Position numbers and translations under genes: made by a program
Shown here: positions 51,902 to 60,883 of the stretch, in pieces
Numbering within the stretch: the first letter of the stretch is position 1
How the letters are laid out: every line of letters begins with the position of its first letter
Assembly (NCBI RefSeq): GCF_027922425.1
Contig: NZ_BSFQ01000001.1
Location: forward strand, 428,966-492,965
Reading direction: 5' to 3'
Length of the DNA stretch: 64,000 nucleotides
Source: Pseudonocardia halophobica
GTDB taxonomy: Bacteria > Actinomycetota > Actinomycetes > Mycobacteriales > Pseudonocardiaceae
Notes under the pieces: generated by a model
Seen by the model: only the letters and a program-made list of their open reading frames with translations
What the model was told of the DNA's origin: nothing
Databases searched by the model: none

Positions 51902-52508
51902 CGACAGATGTCGTCCGGCAAGGCGGCACGTCGCCAGGGCGGCGGACGTTGCTCCCGGCGGGAGCAATCCCGAACGCCGCTGCGCCCGCGCTTGAGTCAC
52001 GACTGCGAAGCGTAAACGGGTGAGTTGAAGGGACGCTGAGACCACCCCGGCTACGCTGTGTGATCGCCCGGAGGGCCGAGGACGAAGATGCGAGACGTGG
52101 TCGCCACGTACCGCGACGGGTGGTCGTCGGTAGCCGATCGACTCTTGGGCTTCCCGTGCGGCGCAGACGCTGCGGCGTCCCGGTTCGGGAGTCGCCTCCT
52201 GCTGGTGGCCGACTCGCCGGTTTGTGTTAACCCATGGCAAAAGTTGCAGTCTGTTTTCGATGTCGGGTATCTGCCCCATTGCCCGGTGAGGTCTCCCGGA
52301 CAACCCTTGGCGGGGGAGCCGGGCCGCGACCCGTGGTCCGTTGGAGGGTGCAGCAAGGCTGCTGGACGGAGAGCCGATGGTCATCGTGCCCGCACGGAAG
52401 AGGTCCGCGAGCGCACGCTCGTGCGACCTCGGCGTTGCCGCCCGACCTGGCGCGCTTGGTGCACCGCTCGTCGGCGTGCCTCGTGTCCGGACGCAGGCGA
52501 GGTGAAGG
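51902..52508. other. Gap before the Pls/PosA-like gene
   Basis: About 600 bases with no convincing protein. A long reverse-strand frame (to 52384) runs through here but has no ribosome site and only its end looks coding (see 51476). The region should hold the promoter of the downstream synthetase. Confidence 0.5.
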
Positions 52509-55500
52509 ATGCCATCGACCCCTTCCTTTGATCCCGAGTTCGAGAAGGTGGTGTCGTCCCTCGGGCACCGACCCGGCGTCCCGCTCGCGGGCCTCGTCGT
52601 GGTTGATCGGCACGAGGCGCAGGGCTGGCGGGTCCGCCGCCACGAGCGGCTTGACTTCGTGTTCGAGGAGCGCTGCGACTGGATCCGAGACTACGGGCGG
52701 GCTGCTCAACTCGCCATCGACGGCGGGAGTACCGCGCTGACCTACGACGAACTCGATGGCCGGGCCAACCAGCTCGCCCGGTACCTGCGCCTGCACGGCA
52801 GCGCCGCGGGGGACCGGATCGGGCTGCTGTTCGACGATCGCGTCGAGGCTTACGTGGCGACCCTGGCGGTGTTGAAGATCGGAGCGTCGTGTGTTCCGCT
52901 CGATCCGACCGCTCCGGTCGATCGCATCGCCTTTGTCGTCGCCGATACCTCGGCCGGGCTCATCCTGAGCCGGGCGCAACTGCCCGGCCGGGTCGCCGCA
53001 ACCGACGCCCTGCTGGGGACTGCGGCGGAAGTCATCGCCGTGGACGCGGCTGCGCGGCTGATCGGGGAGATGAGCTCACAACGGCTGCAACCCGCCGAAC
53101 GAGGAGCACTCATCGATCGGACCGCCTACATCGTGCACCTCAACGATGCCTCGGGGCGGTCGGAGGGCGTGGCGATCGACCATCGCAGCATCTGCAACGC
53201 TGTGCGCATCTCCTCCGAAACCTTTGGCATCCGCGGGCACCGTCTCTACCAGGGCAAGGCCTTGTCCTCGGGAGGAGGTATCGAGGAGACCTGGATGGCG
53301 TGGGCGTCGGGCGCCACCCTCGTCCCCGCACCCGAGGGCCCACACCTGCTTGGCCCGGCGCTGCACGCGCAGCTTGTGGACCGTCGCGTCAGTGCCGTGT
53401 GCACCACACCGGCGTTGCTGTCGACCCTTGAGGCGGACCTGCCTGCATTGCAGGTACTGGTGGTGTCGGGCGATCCGTGCCCGCCGAGCCTCGTCGCGCG
53501 CTGGCGCCGACCGGGTCGGCGCTTCTACTCGGCCTACGTGCCAAGGGGTGCGGCCGTCGCCGCAGCCTGGGCCGAGACGCAGCCGGACGAGCCGGTGATG
53601 GTGGGTGCGCCGTTGCCGACCTACGCAGCTGTCGTGCTCGACCCGGATCTCCCGTTGGCGCTGCCCCACGGTCAGACGGGGGAGATCGGCCTCGCCGGCT
53701 TGGGTCTGGCGTGTGGGTATCCGGATCCGTCGGGGGAGGCGTTCGTCGAGGACTTTCTCGGCATCCCGGGAAATCCCTCGGGGAAGATCTACCGCACCGG
53801 CGACCTCGGCCGCGTGACCGACGCCGGGGAGATCGAGTACCGCGGGCGCGCCGACCTGCAGGTGGTCGTCGAGGGACAACGCATCGATCTCACTGCAGTG
53901 GAATCAGCGATGCTGGCTGCGCCCGGGGTGGCGTCGGCCGTTGTCGATGTCCCCCGCTCGACAGGGCTCGCCGAACTCGTCGGCTATTACACCTGCTGCG
54001 TGGACCGGCCTCCGCCTGACGAGCAGTTCTTACGGGCGTGGCTGACCGACCGGCTCGACGCCCTCCATCTGCCGGCCCGCTTGCAACAGCTCGAGACTCT
54101 CCCGCTGACCGTCGACGGCCAGATTGATCGCCCTGCGTTGTCGTCGCGGGCCATCGCGGATGCTGGGCTGTGCCACTTACGCACTGAGAACGCGCAGCTG
54201 CAGGAGCGGTTGGACGAGCTGCGCCCTGCTCCCGCCGACGCCGGTCTCGAAGCTCCATCAGCCGTGCATGCCCAGACCGCTGAGCCGCGAGGTCTGACGG
54301 TCGACGACGTCAATCGATCTCCCGCAGCTCCGCCGGCCTCGGAGGCACAGCCCGGGAGCACGTCGTTCGATCTGGCCTCGCCACCTCCGACACCCGCACC
54401 GGCCCCGCCGGGCCCGTCGTCGCGACCGTTGCCCTGGCCTCGACCGTCAGCGCAGAAACCGACCACCCCAAGCGCGCCGGGTCGGCGGCCAACGCCCTAC
54501 CCTCGCTCGCCAGGCCGATGGTCCTCTTCATCGAGCGCGAGCGCATCTGTGCGGCCGACGCCCTATCCGCGCTCGCCCGCGCCGACAACAGCGATCCCGC
54601 TCGTGCCCGCGACTCCCGGTGTGGTGCCTGCGGCGTCCCCGTCGGCCACCGTAGGCTCGGGGTCGGTTGCAGGGCTGGCCGCGGCCCTGGCGAGCGTGCT
54701 CGCCGAGGTGCTGACGATCGAGCACGTGCCTGTCGACGGCAACGTGTTCGACGACCTGGGCGCGGACTCGATGGTGATGACCCGCTTCTGCGCCCGCCTG
54801 CGTCAGCGCGACGACCTGCCCTCGGTCTCGATCAAGGACGTCTACGCCCACCCGACGATCGCCGAACTCGCCGCGGCCTTCGCGTACTCCTTACCGGCAC
54901 TCACCCAGCCGACACCTCACGGATCCGTCGCCGAGGCGCTCGCCCAGGTGCTCGCCGAGGTCCTCGAGGTCGACCACGTCCCGACCGACCGCAACGTGTT
55001 CGACGACCTGGGCGCAGACTCGATGGTGATGACCCGCTTCTGCGCCCGCCTGCGCAAGCGCGACGACCTGCCGTCGATCTCCATCCGCGACGTCTACGCC
55101 AACCCAACCCTCGCCAGCATGGCCGCCGCAGCCGCGCCGGCTCAAGCGCCAGCCGCCACCGACGGCGCGAGTGCAACAGCGACGCAGATGACCCCGATAC
55201 GGCACAGCACCGTCGGATACCTGCTGACCGGGTTCCTGCAGCTGCTGACCTTCCTGCTCTATGCCGGGGGCCTGGGTTACGTGCTGGACCGTGCCTACAT
55301 CTGGATCCTCGCGAGTGTCGGGCCGCTCGAGATCTACGTCCGCTCGGTCATCGCCGGCGGCGCTGCGTTCCTGGTCATGTGCCTGCTGCCGGTGGCGGCG
55401 AAGTGGCTGCTGATCGGCCGGTGGAAGGAGAAGGAGATCGCGGTCTGGAGCCTGCGGTACTTCCGGTTCTGGCTGGTTAGGGTCCTTACCCGGGCCAACC

Positions 55501-57452
55501 CGCTGGTCCTGGTCATGGTCGGGTCGCCGCTCTACACGCTCTACCTGCGCGCACTCGGGGCCAGGATCGGCAGGAACGTCGTCATCCTGACCCGGCACCT
55601 GCCCGTCGCGACCGACCTGCTCACCATCGGCGCGGGCACGGTGATCCGCAAGGACGCCGTGCTGCTCGGCTATCGAGCCCACTTCGGCCGGATCCAGACC
55701 GGGCGGGTCACGCTGGGCCGCGACGTCGTCGTCGGCGAGAAGAGCGTGCTCGACATCGACACCGCGATGGGCGACGGCGCCCAACTCGGCCACGCCTCCG
55801 CCCTGCACCGCGGACAGGCCGTGCCGCCCGGTCAGGCCTGGCACGGCTCACCCGCGGTCCCCATCGCCACCGACTTCCGCGCGGTGCCTCCGCTACGGGT
55901 ACGGCGCCTGCGTAAGCCGGCCTACGTCACCAGCCAGCTGCTGAAGCTGTTCGCGATCTACCTGCCACTCGGCTTCGGCGGGCTGTTCCTGCTGCTCACC
56001 CAGGTGCCCCGACTGGCCGAGCTACTTCAGCCCGGCGCAGCTGGGCACACCAGCCCGCAGTTCTACCTCAACGCCCTCGCCGAGTCCGCCGTCATCGTCT
56101 TCGGCGGCCTGCTCGTCGGGCTGCTCGTCGTGTTCACCGTGCCGCGGGTCCTCGCCCCGTTCGTGCCGCCGGACCGGGTCTACCCCGTCCACGGCTGGCG
56201 CTACTCGCTGCACCGCACCATCACGCGGCTGACCAACGTCCGGCTGTTCGTCTACCTGTTCGGCGACAGCTCGTTCATCGTCGGCTACCTCTATCTGCTC
56301 GGCTATCACCTCGGGAAGGTCGAGCAGACCGGCTCGAACTTCGGCTCCAACATCGCACAAGAGACGCCGTTCCTGACGTCGGTGGGGCGCGGCACCGTCG
56401 TCGCCGACGGACTGTCGGTGGTCAACGCCGACTTCTCCAACACCTCCTTCCGTACCTCGCGGATCGGCATCGGCGGCAACAACTTCCTGGGCAACAACAT
56501 CGCCTACCCGATCGGCGGCCGCGTCGGCGACGACTGCCTGCTCGCCACCAAGGTCGCCGTCCCGATCGACGGCCCGGTCCGCACCGGCGTCGGCCTGCTC
56601 GGCTCACCCGCCTTCGAAATCCCCCGCACAGTCCAGCGGGACCGTGTGCTGGAGGTCGACGCCACACAGCGCCGGGCCCGGCTGCGCCGCAAGAACGGGC
56701 ACAACCTGCGCACCATCGCCCTGTTCCTGTTCGTCCGCTGGGGCCACGTCCTCGGCCTGCTGCTCCTGGGCCTCGTCGCCGTGGACCACTACCACGACTG
56801 GGGCCCCGCCGCGTTCGCGATCCAGGCGGCCGCCAGCGTCCTGTTCACGATCCTGTGGTTCGTGTTCTGGGAACGGACGTCGACGGGCTTCCGCCGTCTG
56901 CGCCCGCGCTCGTGCTCGATCTACGACGTCCGCTTCTGGCGCCACGAGCGCTACTGGAAGCTGATGGTGCCGCCGCTGGACCGCATGCTGGCGGGCACCC
57001 CGTACAAGAACCTGCTCATGCGCCTGCTCGGTGTGAAGATCGGCCGGCGGGTCTACGACGACGGCGCCGCCGTCCTCGAGCGCACCCTCACCAGGATCGG
57101 CGACGACTGCACGCTCAACTTCGGCAGCATCATCCAGTGCCACTCCCAGGAGGACGGCGCCTTCAAGTCCGACCACATCGTCCTCGGCTCGGGTGTGACC
57201 CTGGGGGTCGGTGCCTTCGTGCACTACGGGGTCACCATCGGCGACGCCGCCGAGATCGCTCCCGACTCGTTCGTGATGAAGGGCGAGGAGATCCCGGCGG
57301 GCGCGCGCTGGGGTGGCAATCCCGCCCACGAGCTCGCCGAACCACCGCCCAGTGCGGGGGACAGGCCGGTTACGGAACCACCTCAGGCCGAGGAGCGCGT
57401 CACTGCCCCTGAGACCGTCCGATCCTCCGGTGCGCTCGCCATGCGGCAATAG
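52509..57452 (+). CDS. Pls/PosA-type NRPS-like protein with degenerate adenylation domain and tandem carriers
   Basis: A 1647-residue protein with the Pls/PosA order: adenylation domain (about 60-555), Pro/Ser linker, two carrier domains (phosphopantetheine serines Ser754 and Ser838 in DLGADSM), then about 750 residues with six membrane helices and hexapeptide-repeat acyltransferase-like soluble domains, as in poly-amino-acid synthetases. The adenylation domain is eroded: the P-loop motif A3 (TSGSTG..K) reads YIVHLNDASGRSEGV (207-221), A5 is unrecognisable, and the catalytic A10 lysine is Gln538 (VDGQIDR); only A7 YRTGDL (428) is intact. So it may be loaded by another enzyme or have lost amino-acid activation. 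ATG 52509 follows AGGTGAAGG. Confidence 0.82.
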   Translation: MPSTPSFDPEFEKVVSSLGHRPGVPLAGLVVVDRHEAQGWRVRRHERLDFVFEERCDWIRDYGRAAQLAIDGGSTALTYDELDGRANQLARYLRLHGSAAGDRIGLLFDDRVEAYVATLAVLKIGASCVPLDPTAPVDRIAFVVADTSAGLILSRAQLPGRVAATDALLGTAAEVIAVDAAARLIGEMSSQRLQPAERGALIDRTAYIVHLNDASGRSEGVAIDHRSICNAVRISSETFGIRGHRLYQGKALSSGGGIEETWMAWASGATLVPAPEGPHLLGPALHAQLVDRRVSAVCTTPALLSTLEADLPALQVLVVSGDPCPPSLVARWRRPGRRFYSAYVPRGAAVAAAWAETQPDEPVMVGAPLPTYAAVVLDPDLPLALPHGQTGEIGLAGLGLACGYPDPSGEAFVEDFLGIPGNPSGKIYRTGDLGRVTDAGEIEYRGRADLQVVVEGQRIDLTAVESAMLAAPGVASAVVDVPRSTGLAELVGYYTCCVDRPPPDEQFLRAWLTDRLDALHLPARLQQLETLPLTVDGQIDRPALSSRAIADAGLCHLRTENAQLQERLDELRPAPADAGLEAPSAVHAQTAEPRGLTVDDVNRSPAAPPASEAQPGSTSFDLASPPPTPAPAPPGPSSRPLPWPRPSAQKPTTPSAPGRRPTPYPRSPGRWSSSSSASASVRPTPYPRSPAPTTAIPLVPATPGVVPAASPSATVGSGSVAGLAAALASVLAEVLTIEHVPVDGNVFDDLGADSMVMTRFCARLRQRDDLPSVSIKDVYAHPTIAELAAAFAYSLPALTQPTPHGSVAEALAQVLAEVLEVDHVPTDRNVFDDLGADSMVMTRFCARLRKRDDLPSISIRDVYANPTLASMAAAAAPAQAPAATDGASATATQMTPIRHSTVGYLLTGFLQLLTFLLYAGGLGYVLDRAYIWILASVGPLEIYVRSVIAGGAAFLVMCLLPVAAKWLLIGRWKEKEIAVWSLRYFRFWLVRVLTRANPLVLVMVGSPLYTLYLRALGARIGRNVVILTRHLPVATDLLTIGAGTVIRKDAVLLGYRAHFGRIQTGRVTLGRDVVVGEKSVLDIDTAMGDGAQLGHASALHRGQAVPPGQAWHGSPAVPIATDFRAVPPLRVRRLRKPAYVTSQLLKLFAIYLPLGFGGLFLLLTQVPRLAELLQPGAAGHTSPQFYLNALAESAVIVFGGLLVGLLVVFTVPRVLAPFVPPDRVYPVHGWRYSLHRTITRLTNVRLFVYLFGDSSFIVGYLYLLGYHLGKVEQTGSNFGSNIAQETPFLTSVGRGTVVADGLSVVNADFSNTSFRTSRIGIGGNNFLGNNIAYPIGGRVGDDCLLATKVAVPIDGPVRTGVGLLGSPAFEIPRTVQRDRVLEVDATQRRARLRRKNGHNLRTIALFLFVRWGHVLGLLLLGLVAVDHYHDWGPAAFAIQAAASVLFTILWFVFWERTSTGFRRLRPRSCSIYDVRFWRHERYWKLMVPPLDRMLAGTPYKNLLMRLLGVKIGRRVYDDGAAVLERTLTRIGDDCTLNFGSIIQCHSQEDGAFKSDHIVLGSGVTLGVGAFVHYGVTIGDAAEIAPDSFVMKGEEIPAGARWGGNPAHELAEPPPSAGDRPVTEPPQAEERVTAPETVRSSGALAMRQ
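54739..55119 (+). repeat. Recent tandem duplication of the carrier domain
   Basis: Bases 54739-54867 and 54991-55119 are close to identical at a 252-bp (84-codon) offset, including the run around GACTCGATGGTGATG. They encode the two DLGADSMVMTRFCARLR segments. A shorter repeat, PTPYPRSP encoded twice near 54490 and 54556, lies in the linker. Confidence 0.85.
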
Positions 57453-57523
57453 CGCTCACGAAGCGTCGGGAAAGCCGGATGCAGTGACCCATCGGCCCAA
57501 TTTGCACCTTTGTGGAGGTTGAA

Positions 57524-57772
57524 GTGTGGAAGAGTCGCCCGCTGCCCGAGGAACGCGAGGTTCATCGCCGTCGCAGCAGGCTGCGGTTGGTCGGGGGCGA
57601 CAGTCCGGCTGGACAGGGTCGGGAAGGACAGTGGGCGTCGCGGCCCGTCGTCGCGCCCGACCTGGAATCTGAGACACCGGAGCAGCAGACGGCACCGGGC
57701 GCGTCCGAAATCGTGATCCTTAAGGGAGAAGGCGACTCCGGGCTGCACAACCGTACCGATGCTCGCTCTTGA
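57524..57772 (+). CDS. Small hypothetical protein
   Basis: An 82-residue frame opened by GTG with GGAGG 5 bases upstream. It is Glu/Arg-rich with no recognised motif. It lies just after the Pls/PosA-type gene and before the IniB-like pair. The good ribosome site is the main support. Confidence 0.35.
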   Translation: MWKSRPLPEEREVHRRRSRLRLVGGDSPAGQGREGQWASRPVVAPDLESETPEQQTAPGASEIVILKGEGDSGLHNRTDARS

Positions 57773-57953
57773 GCAGCCCCGGCGCCCACAGATGACGGTA
57801 AATCAGTGACCTACTTGATATGACGACCGCGCGCGAGTCGCCGGTAGGGAGCTGCGGCTCCAACGGTAAGTAAGCACTGCGACCACACCGATCGCCACTA
57901 TGGCCCGCGTCAGTACCGTGGCCACGGGCGATCCACACCTGGAGACGATCCCC

Positions 57954-58683
57954 ATGACGCTTCTCGAGTTCCTCCTCAAGCTCATCGGCAACGACGAGGA
58001 GTCCCTGGAGCTCCAGGAGAACTTCCGCGAGGACCCGTACGGCACCCTCAAGGACGCCGGCCTCGAGGACCTGACCGCCGAGGACGTGCACGACGCCCTG
58101 GTCCTCATCCAGGACAACGACACCGCCTCCTTCGACCGCAACTACGACACCGGCAGCAACCACCTGGTCGCGGCGGCCGCGGCGCCTCGACACAGCGAGG
58201 GCGACGCCGAGGGCGGCAAGGGTGCGGTCGAGTACATCAACAAGTACGTCACGAACAACTACGTCGACGACCGCGACACCATCGTCGACAACTCGGTGAA
58301 CCAGAAGATCGACACGGACGGCGGCGACTTCCGTCAGGACATCGACATCGACGCGGTCACGGCCTCCGGCGACGGCGCGGTTGCGGCCGGCGGCGACATC
58401 GAGGACTCCACGGTCACCACCGGCAACGGCAACATCGTGGGCGGACAACAGCGACAACAGCATCAACGACTCGGGCAACACGAACGTGGACCGGTCGATC
58501 AACGACTCGTTCAACGACGAGAGCGACAACAGCGTCGACGACTCGTTCAACGCCGACCTGGACTTCGACAACAGCGTGAACGACTCGGGCAACAGCTCGA
58601 CCGACAGCAGCACGAACGACTCGGGCAACTTCTCGGTCGAGACCGGCGACATCGACGTCGACGACTCCGCCGTCGCGCTCTGA
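57954..58683 (+). pseudogene. IniB-like repeat protein, frameshifted
   Basis: The N-terminal about 60 residues match the IniB N-terminal domain: LLEFLLKLIGNDEESLELQ, FREDPYGTLKDAGLEDLTAEDV. Then comes an acidic region with DDRDTIVDNSVNQKIDTDGG. At 58441 (NIVG) the frame is lost; the correct frame resumes as DNSDNSINDSGN and runs to 58681. The intact second copy shows that about 45 codons are deleted here and the joint is short of 2 bases (GTC-GAC to G-GAC). Read without the shift, the frame ends in a Gln/Arg-rich tail at 58733. Sequencing error in a repeat is the alternative. Confidence 0.75.
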
Positions 58684-58734
58684 TCACGCTCCCCTCGTCC
58701 TCACGACTTCACGACCGGCACGGAGACGACTGAC

Positions 58735-59598
58735 ATGGCTTCCCCCCAGACCCTGATCGAGCTGCTGCTGAGCCTGCTCAACGACCCGGAGGCCGCCGAG
58801 GCCTTCAAGGCGGACCCCGAGGCCTACATCGAGGGCTGCGGCCTCACCGAGTTCACCGCCGAGGACGTGCACGACGCCGCGCTCCTCATCCAGGACAACG
58901 ACGACTCGGACTTCGACCGGAAGTACGACACCGGCGGCAACCACCACCACACCCCGCCGCCGCCCCCGCCGCACAAGGAGCCGCACGAGTCGGACCACGA
59001 GGCCGCGGTCAAGTACCTGAACACGTACGTGACCAACAACTGGGTCGACGACCGCGACACCATCGTCGACAACTCGATCAACCAGGTCATCGACACGGAC
59101 GGCGGCGACTTCCGCCAGAACATCGACATCGACGCGGTGACGGCGTCCGGTGACGGTGCCGTGGCGGCCGGCGGCGACATCGACGACTCTACGATCACCA
59201 CGGGCGACGACAACATCGTCGGCGACGGCAACCAGGTCGTGGACGGCGACGGCAACACCACCGCCTTCGGCAACGGCAGCGCCACCAGCACCAACGTGGG
59301 CGGCGACCTCACCGTCGACGACGGCTCGGCCTTCGCCACCGGCGGCAACGCGGGCGTCGACAACAGCGACCACAGCGTCAACGACTCGTTCAACGAGACG
59401 ATCGACGCGAGCATCAACGACTCCGGCAACGACTACAGCGACAACAGCGTGTCCGACTCGGGCAACCTGGACGTCGACGTCGACGCGAGCACGAACGACT
59501 CGTTCAACCAGACCACCGACGACAGCGTCAACGACTCCGGCAACGTCGACGTCTCCGTCGACGACGTGTCGGTCGAGGACTCGATCGTCACCGCCTGA
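58735..59598 (+). CDS. IniB-like acidic Asn/Asp/Ser repeat protein
   Basis: A 287-residue protein. Residues 1-60 are an IniB N-terminal domain (TLIELLLSLLNDPEAAEAFK, CGLTEFTAEDVHDAALLIQD), known from the isoniazid-induced iniBAC operon of mycobacteria. Residues about 65-85 are His/Pro-rich; the rest is strongly acidic with VDNSINQVIDTDGGDFRQNI and repeats of xNDSxN (SVNDSFNETIDASINDSGN). Without a signal peptide. It lies 1 base after the first copy and is followed by a strong terminator. No iniA/iniC dynamin-like genes are near. Confidence 0.82.
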   Translation: MASPQTLIELLLSLLNDPEAAEAFKADPEAYIEGCGLTEFTAEDVHDAALLIQDNDDSDFDRKYDTGGNHHHTPPPPPPHKEPHESDHEAAVKYLNTYVTNNWVDDRDTIVDNSINQVIDTDGGDFRQNIDIDAVTASGDGAVAAGGDIDDSTITTGDDNIVGDGNQVVDGDGNTTAFGNGSATSTNVGGDLTVDDGSAFATGGNAGVDNSDHSVNDSFNETIDASINDSGNDYSDNSVSDSGNLDVDVDASTNDSFNQTTDDSVNDSGNVDVSVDDVSVEDSIVTA

Positions 59599-59617
59599 GC
59601 CTCCCCGCTCGGCCCGA

Positions 59618-59651
59618 GAAGACCCGTCACCCCGTGGGGTGACGGGTCTTC
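59618..59651 (+). terminator. Strong intrinsic terminator after the IniB-like pair
   Basis: GAAGACCCGTCACCCC (59618-59633) pairs perfectly with GGGGTGACGGGTCTTC (59636-59651) over a 2-nt loop, followed by TTG. A 16-bp perfect stem. Confidence 0.92.
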
Positions 59652-59874
59652 TTGTCGGCGCCCCTTGCAGGTCAAGAGCCGGGTACCGCAGCAGGTTCCC
59701 TAAAAGCGCTGGGTTCTGCATGAGCCCGGCGTCGCTGCAGAACATGTCGGTCTGGTCCGCTGGGGTGGTCTTCAGTGGGTGACCATCCGGCACAGTAGGG
59801 GGTGCGGATCGTCGTATAGGGGTAGGTGCGGCGGCTGATCGGCACGTGCACTTGCGCGGACTGCACGAGCTCGA

Positions 59875-60693
59875 TCACTCGAACGAGATGTGCACGTGAT
59901 CCATGTGGTTGGCAGTGGCCCCGCCTCGATCTTCCATGCTCTCCCATCCGCCCCCGGTGTTGATGCGCTGCCGGTAGATCACGTAGCTGATTCCCAGCCG
60001 CTTCATGTTCGCGGTGGCGTACTCGGCGAGGCGGTCACCGCTCGCCCGCGTAGCCATGAAGTCGAGCGCCTTTCCAGCCGGGTGATCCGAGGCGTTGGAG
60101 CGACCAGCGACGCCGTACACGGTGTCGACGCCGAACATGCAGCGGAGCTGCTCCCCGGCTTCGGCCACGCCGGCAGCGACCGCGCCGAACCCCGTCGTTC
60201 CGGCGGCACAATTGCGCGCTACTGGTCCGTTCTCGCCGCCGGCCGAACCCGGAGCGCTTGAGGCAGAAGTCTCCGCCCCAGCCCTGGCCCAAGCGCCGGC
60301 AGCATCGCGGGCCGCGCTCGAGGTCGCGTTGACGACGGCCTCCACGTCCACGGTCCGTAGCTCAGCGGTGGCATCTGTACCGGCGGCATCGGAGGAATCC
60401 GCCTGTACGGGGACGGCCGAAGGTGATGGATCCTCCACGTCCAAGCTGTCAGCGGTCGATGCTGTAAACGCCTGCAGTGCGAGATCTTCGACGTGAAGGC
60501 TGCCCCGGCTGAGCACGCCGTGTCCCGCAATCAAGGCTCCTCCCGCAAGGGCCGAGGTCAGGGCGACAAGTGCCGCAGGCCGGCTACGCCGCGAACCTCC
60601 GCTCAAAACAGGAGCAGAGAGGTCCGACCGAGACCGGTGCGCACGGTGTCGTGCGGCGGAGGTGTCTGCACGGCGATGCCTCGACAACGTCAT
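59875..60693 (-). CDS. Exported M15-like (D,D-carboxypeptidase-type) protein
   Basis: A 272-residue protein with an Arg-rich start and one helix (AALVALTSALAGGALIAGHG, about 38-57), a Thr/Ala/Asp-rich linker, and a C-terminal domain with SDHPAGKALD and HMDHVHISF. These are the M15-type zinc motifs SxHxxGxAxD and HxH, as in ARB-07466-like cell-wall domains. The probable substrate is the peptidoglycan stem peptide. Start ATG 60693 has an AGGAGG immediately before it (too close for ideal use), so an upstream start in the leader is possible. Confidence 0.72.
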   Translation of the reverse strand: MTLSRHRRADTSAARHRAHRSRSDLSAPVLSGGSRRSRPAALVALTSALAGGALIAGHGVLSRGSLHVEDLALQAFTASTADSLDVEDPSPSAVPVQADSSDAAGTDATAELRTVDVEAVVNATSSAARDAAGAWARAGAETSASSAPGSAGGENGPVARNCAAGTTGFGAVAAGVAEAGEQLRCMFGVDTVYGVAGRSNASDHPAGKALDFMATRASGDRLAEYATANMKRLGISYVIYRQRINTGGGWESMEDRGGATANHMDHVHISFE

Positions 60694-60709
60694 CCTCCTG
60701 GATGGGGAG

Positions 60710-60777
60710 CGGTAAAGCCCGCGGGCGAGGGGGGAGCCCCGGGACGTCGGCACAGCTGGGGACCTGTGCCTTTACCG
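60710..60777 (-). promoter_or_regulatory. Structured 5' leader of the M15-like gene
   Basis: CGGTAAAG (minus strand, 60770-60777) pairs with CTTTACCG (60710-60717) as a long-range helix; inside it GGCACAG/CTGTGCC (60749-60755 and 60764-60770) forms a hairpin, and GGGG and CCCC runs could form another. This looks like a folded RNA leader, possibly a riboswitch or an anti-terminator. The c-di-AMP (ydaO) consensus was compared and does not fit. Confidence 0.45.
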
Positions 60778-60883
60778 TTACGAGATCGACATTAGAGCAG
60801 TAGCTGCCGAGCCACTGATAAACGGACATATCACGCGATGATCGGTCGACGGCACGCTGCGAGCGGAGCCTGCAGACCTGTTC

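Noticed and set aside
51476..52384. A 302-residue reverse-strand protein
   Set aside because: Only the last about 140 residues look like an exported protein; the long upstream part has no ribosome site and a shadow-like composition.
52509..59598. A natural-product biosynthetic cluster built around the NRPS-like gene
   Set aside because: No condensation, tailoring, thioesterase, phosphopantetheinyl transferase or export genes lie next to it, and its adenylation domain looks inactive.
59652..59874. A short gene or element between the terminator and the M15-like gene
   Set aside because: A reverse-strand frame with some hydrophobic residues exists but has no start signal or recognisable family.
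60694..60800. c-di-AMP (ydaO) riboswitch before the M15-like gene
   Set aside because: The region is clearly structured but lacks the conserved ydaO segments.
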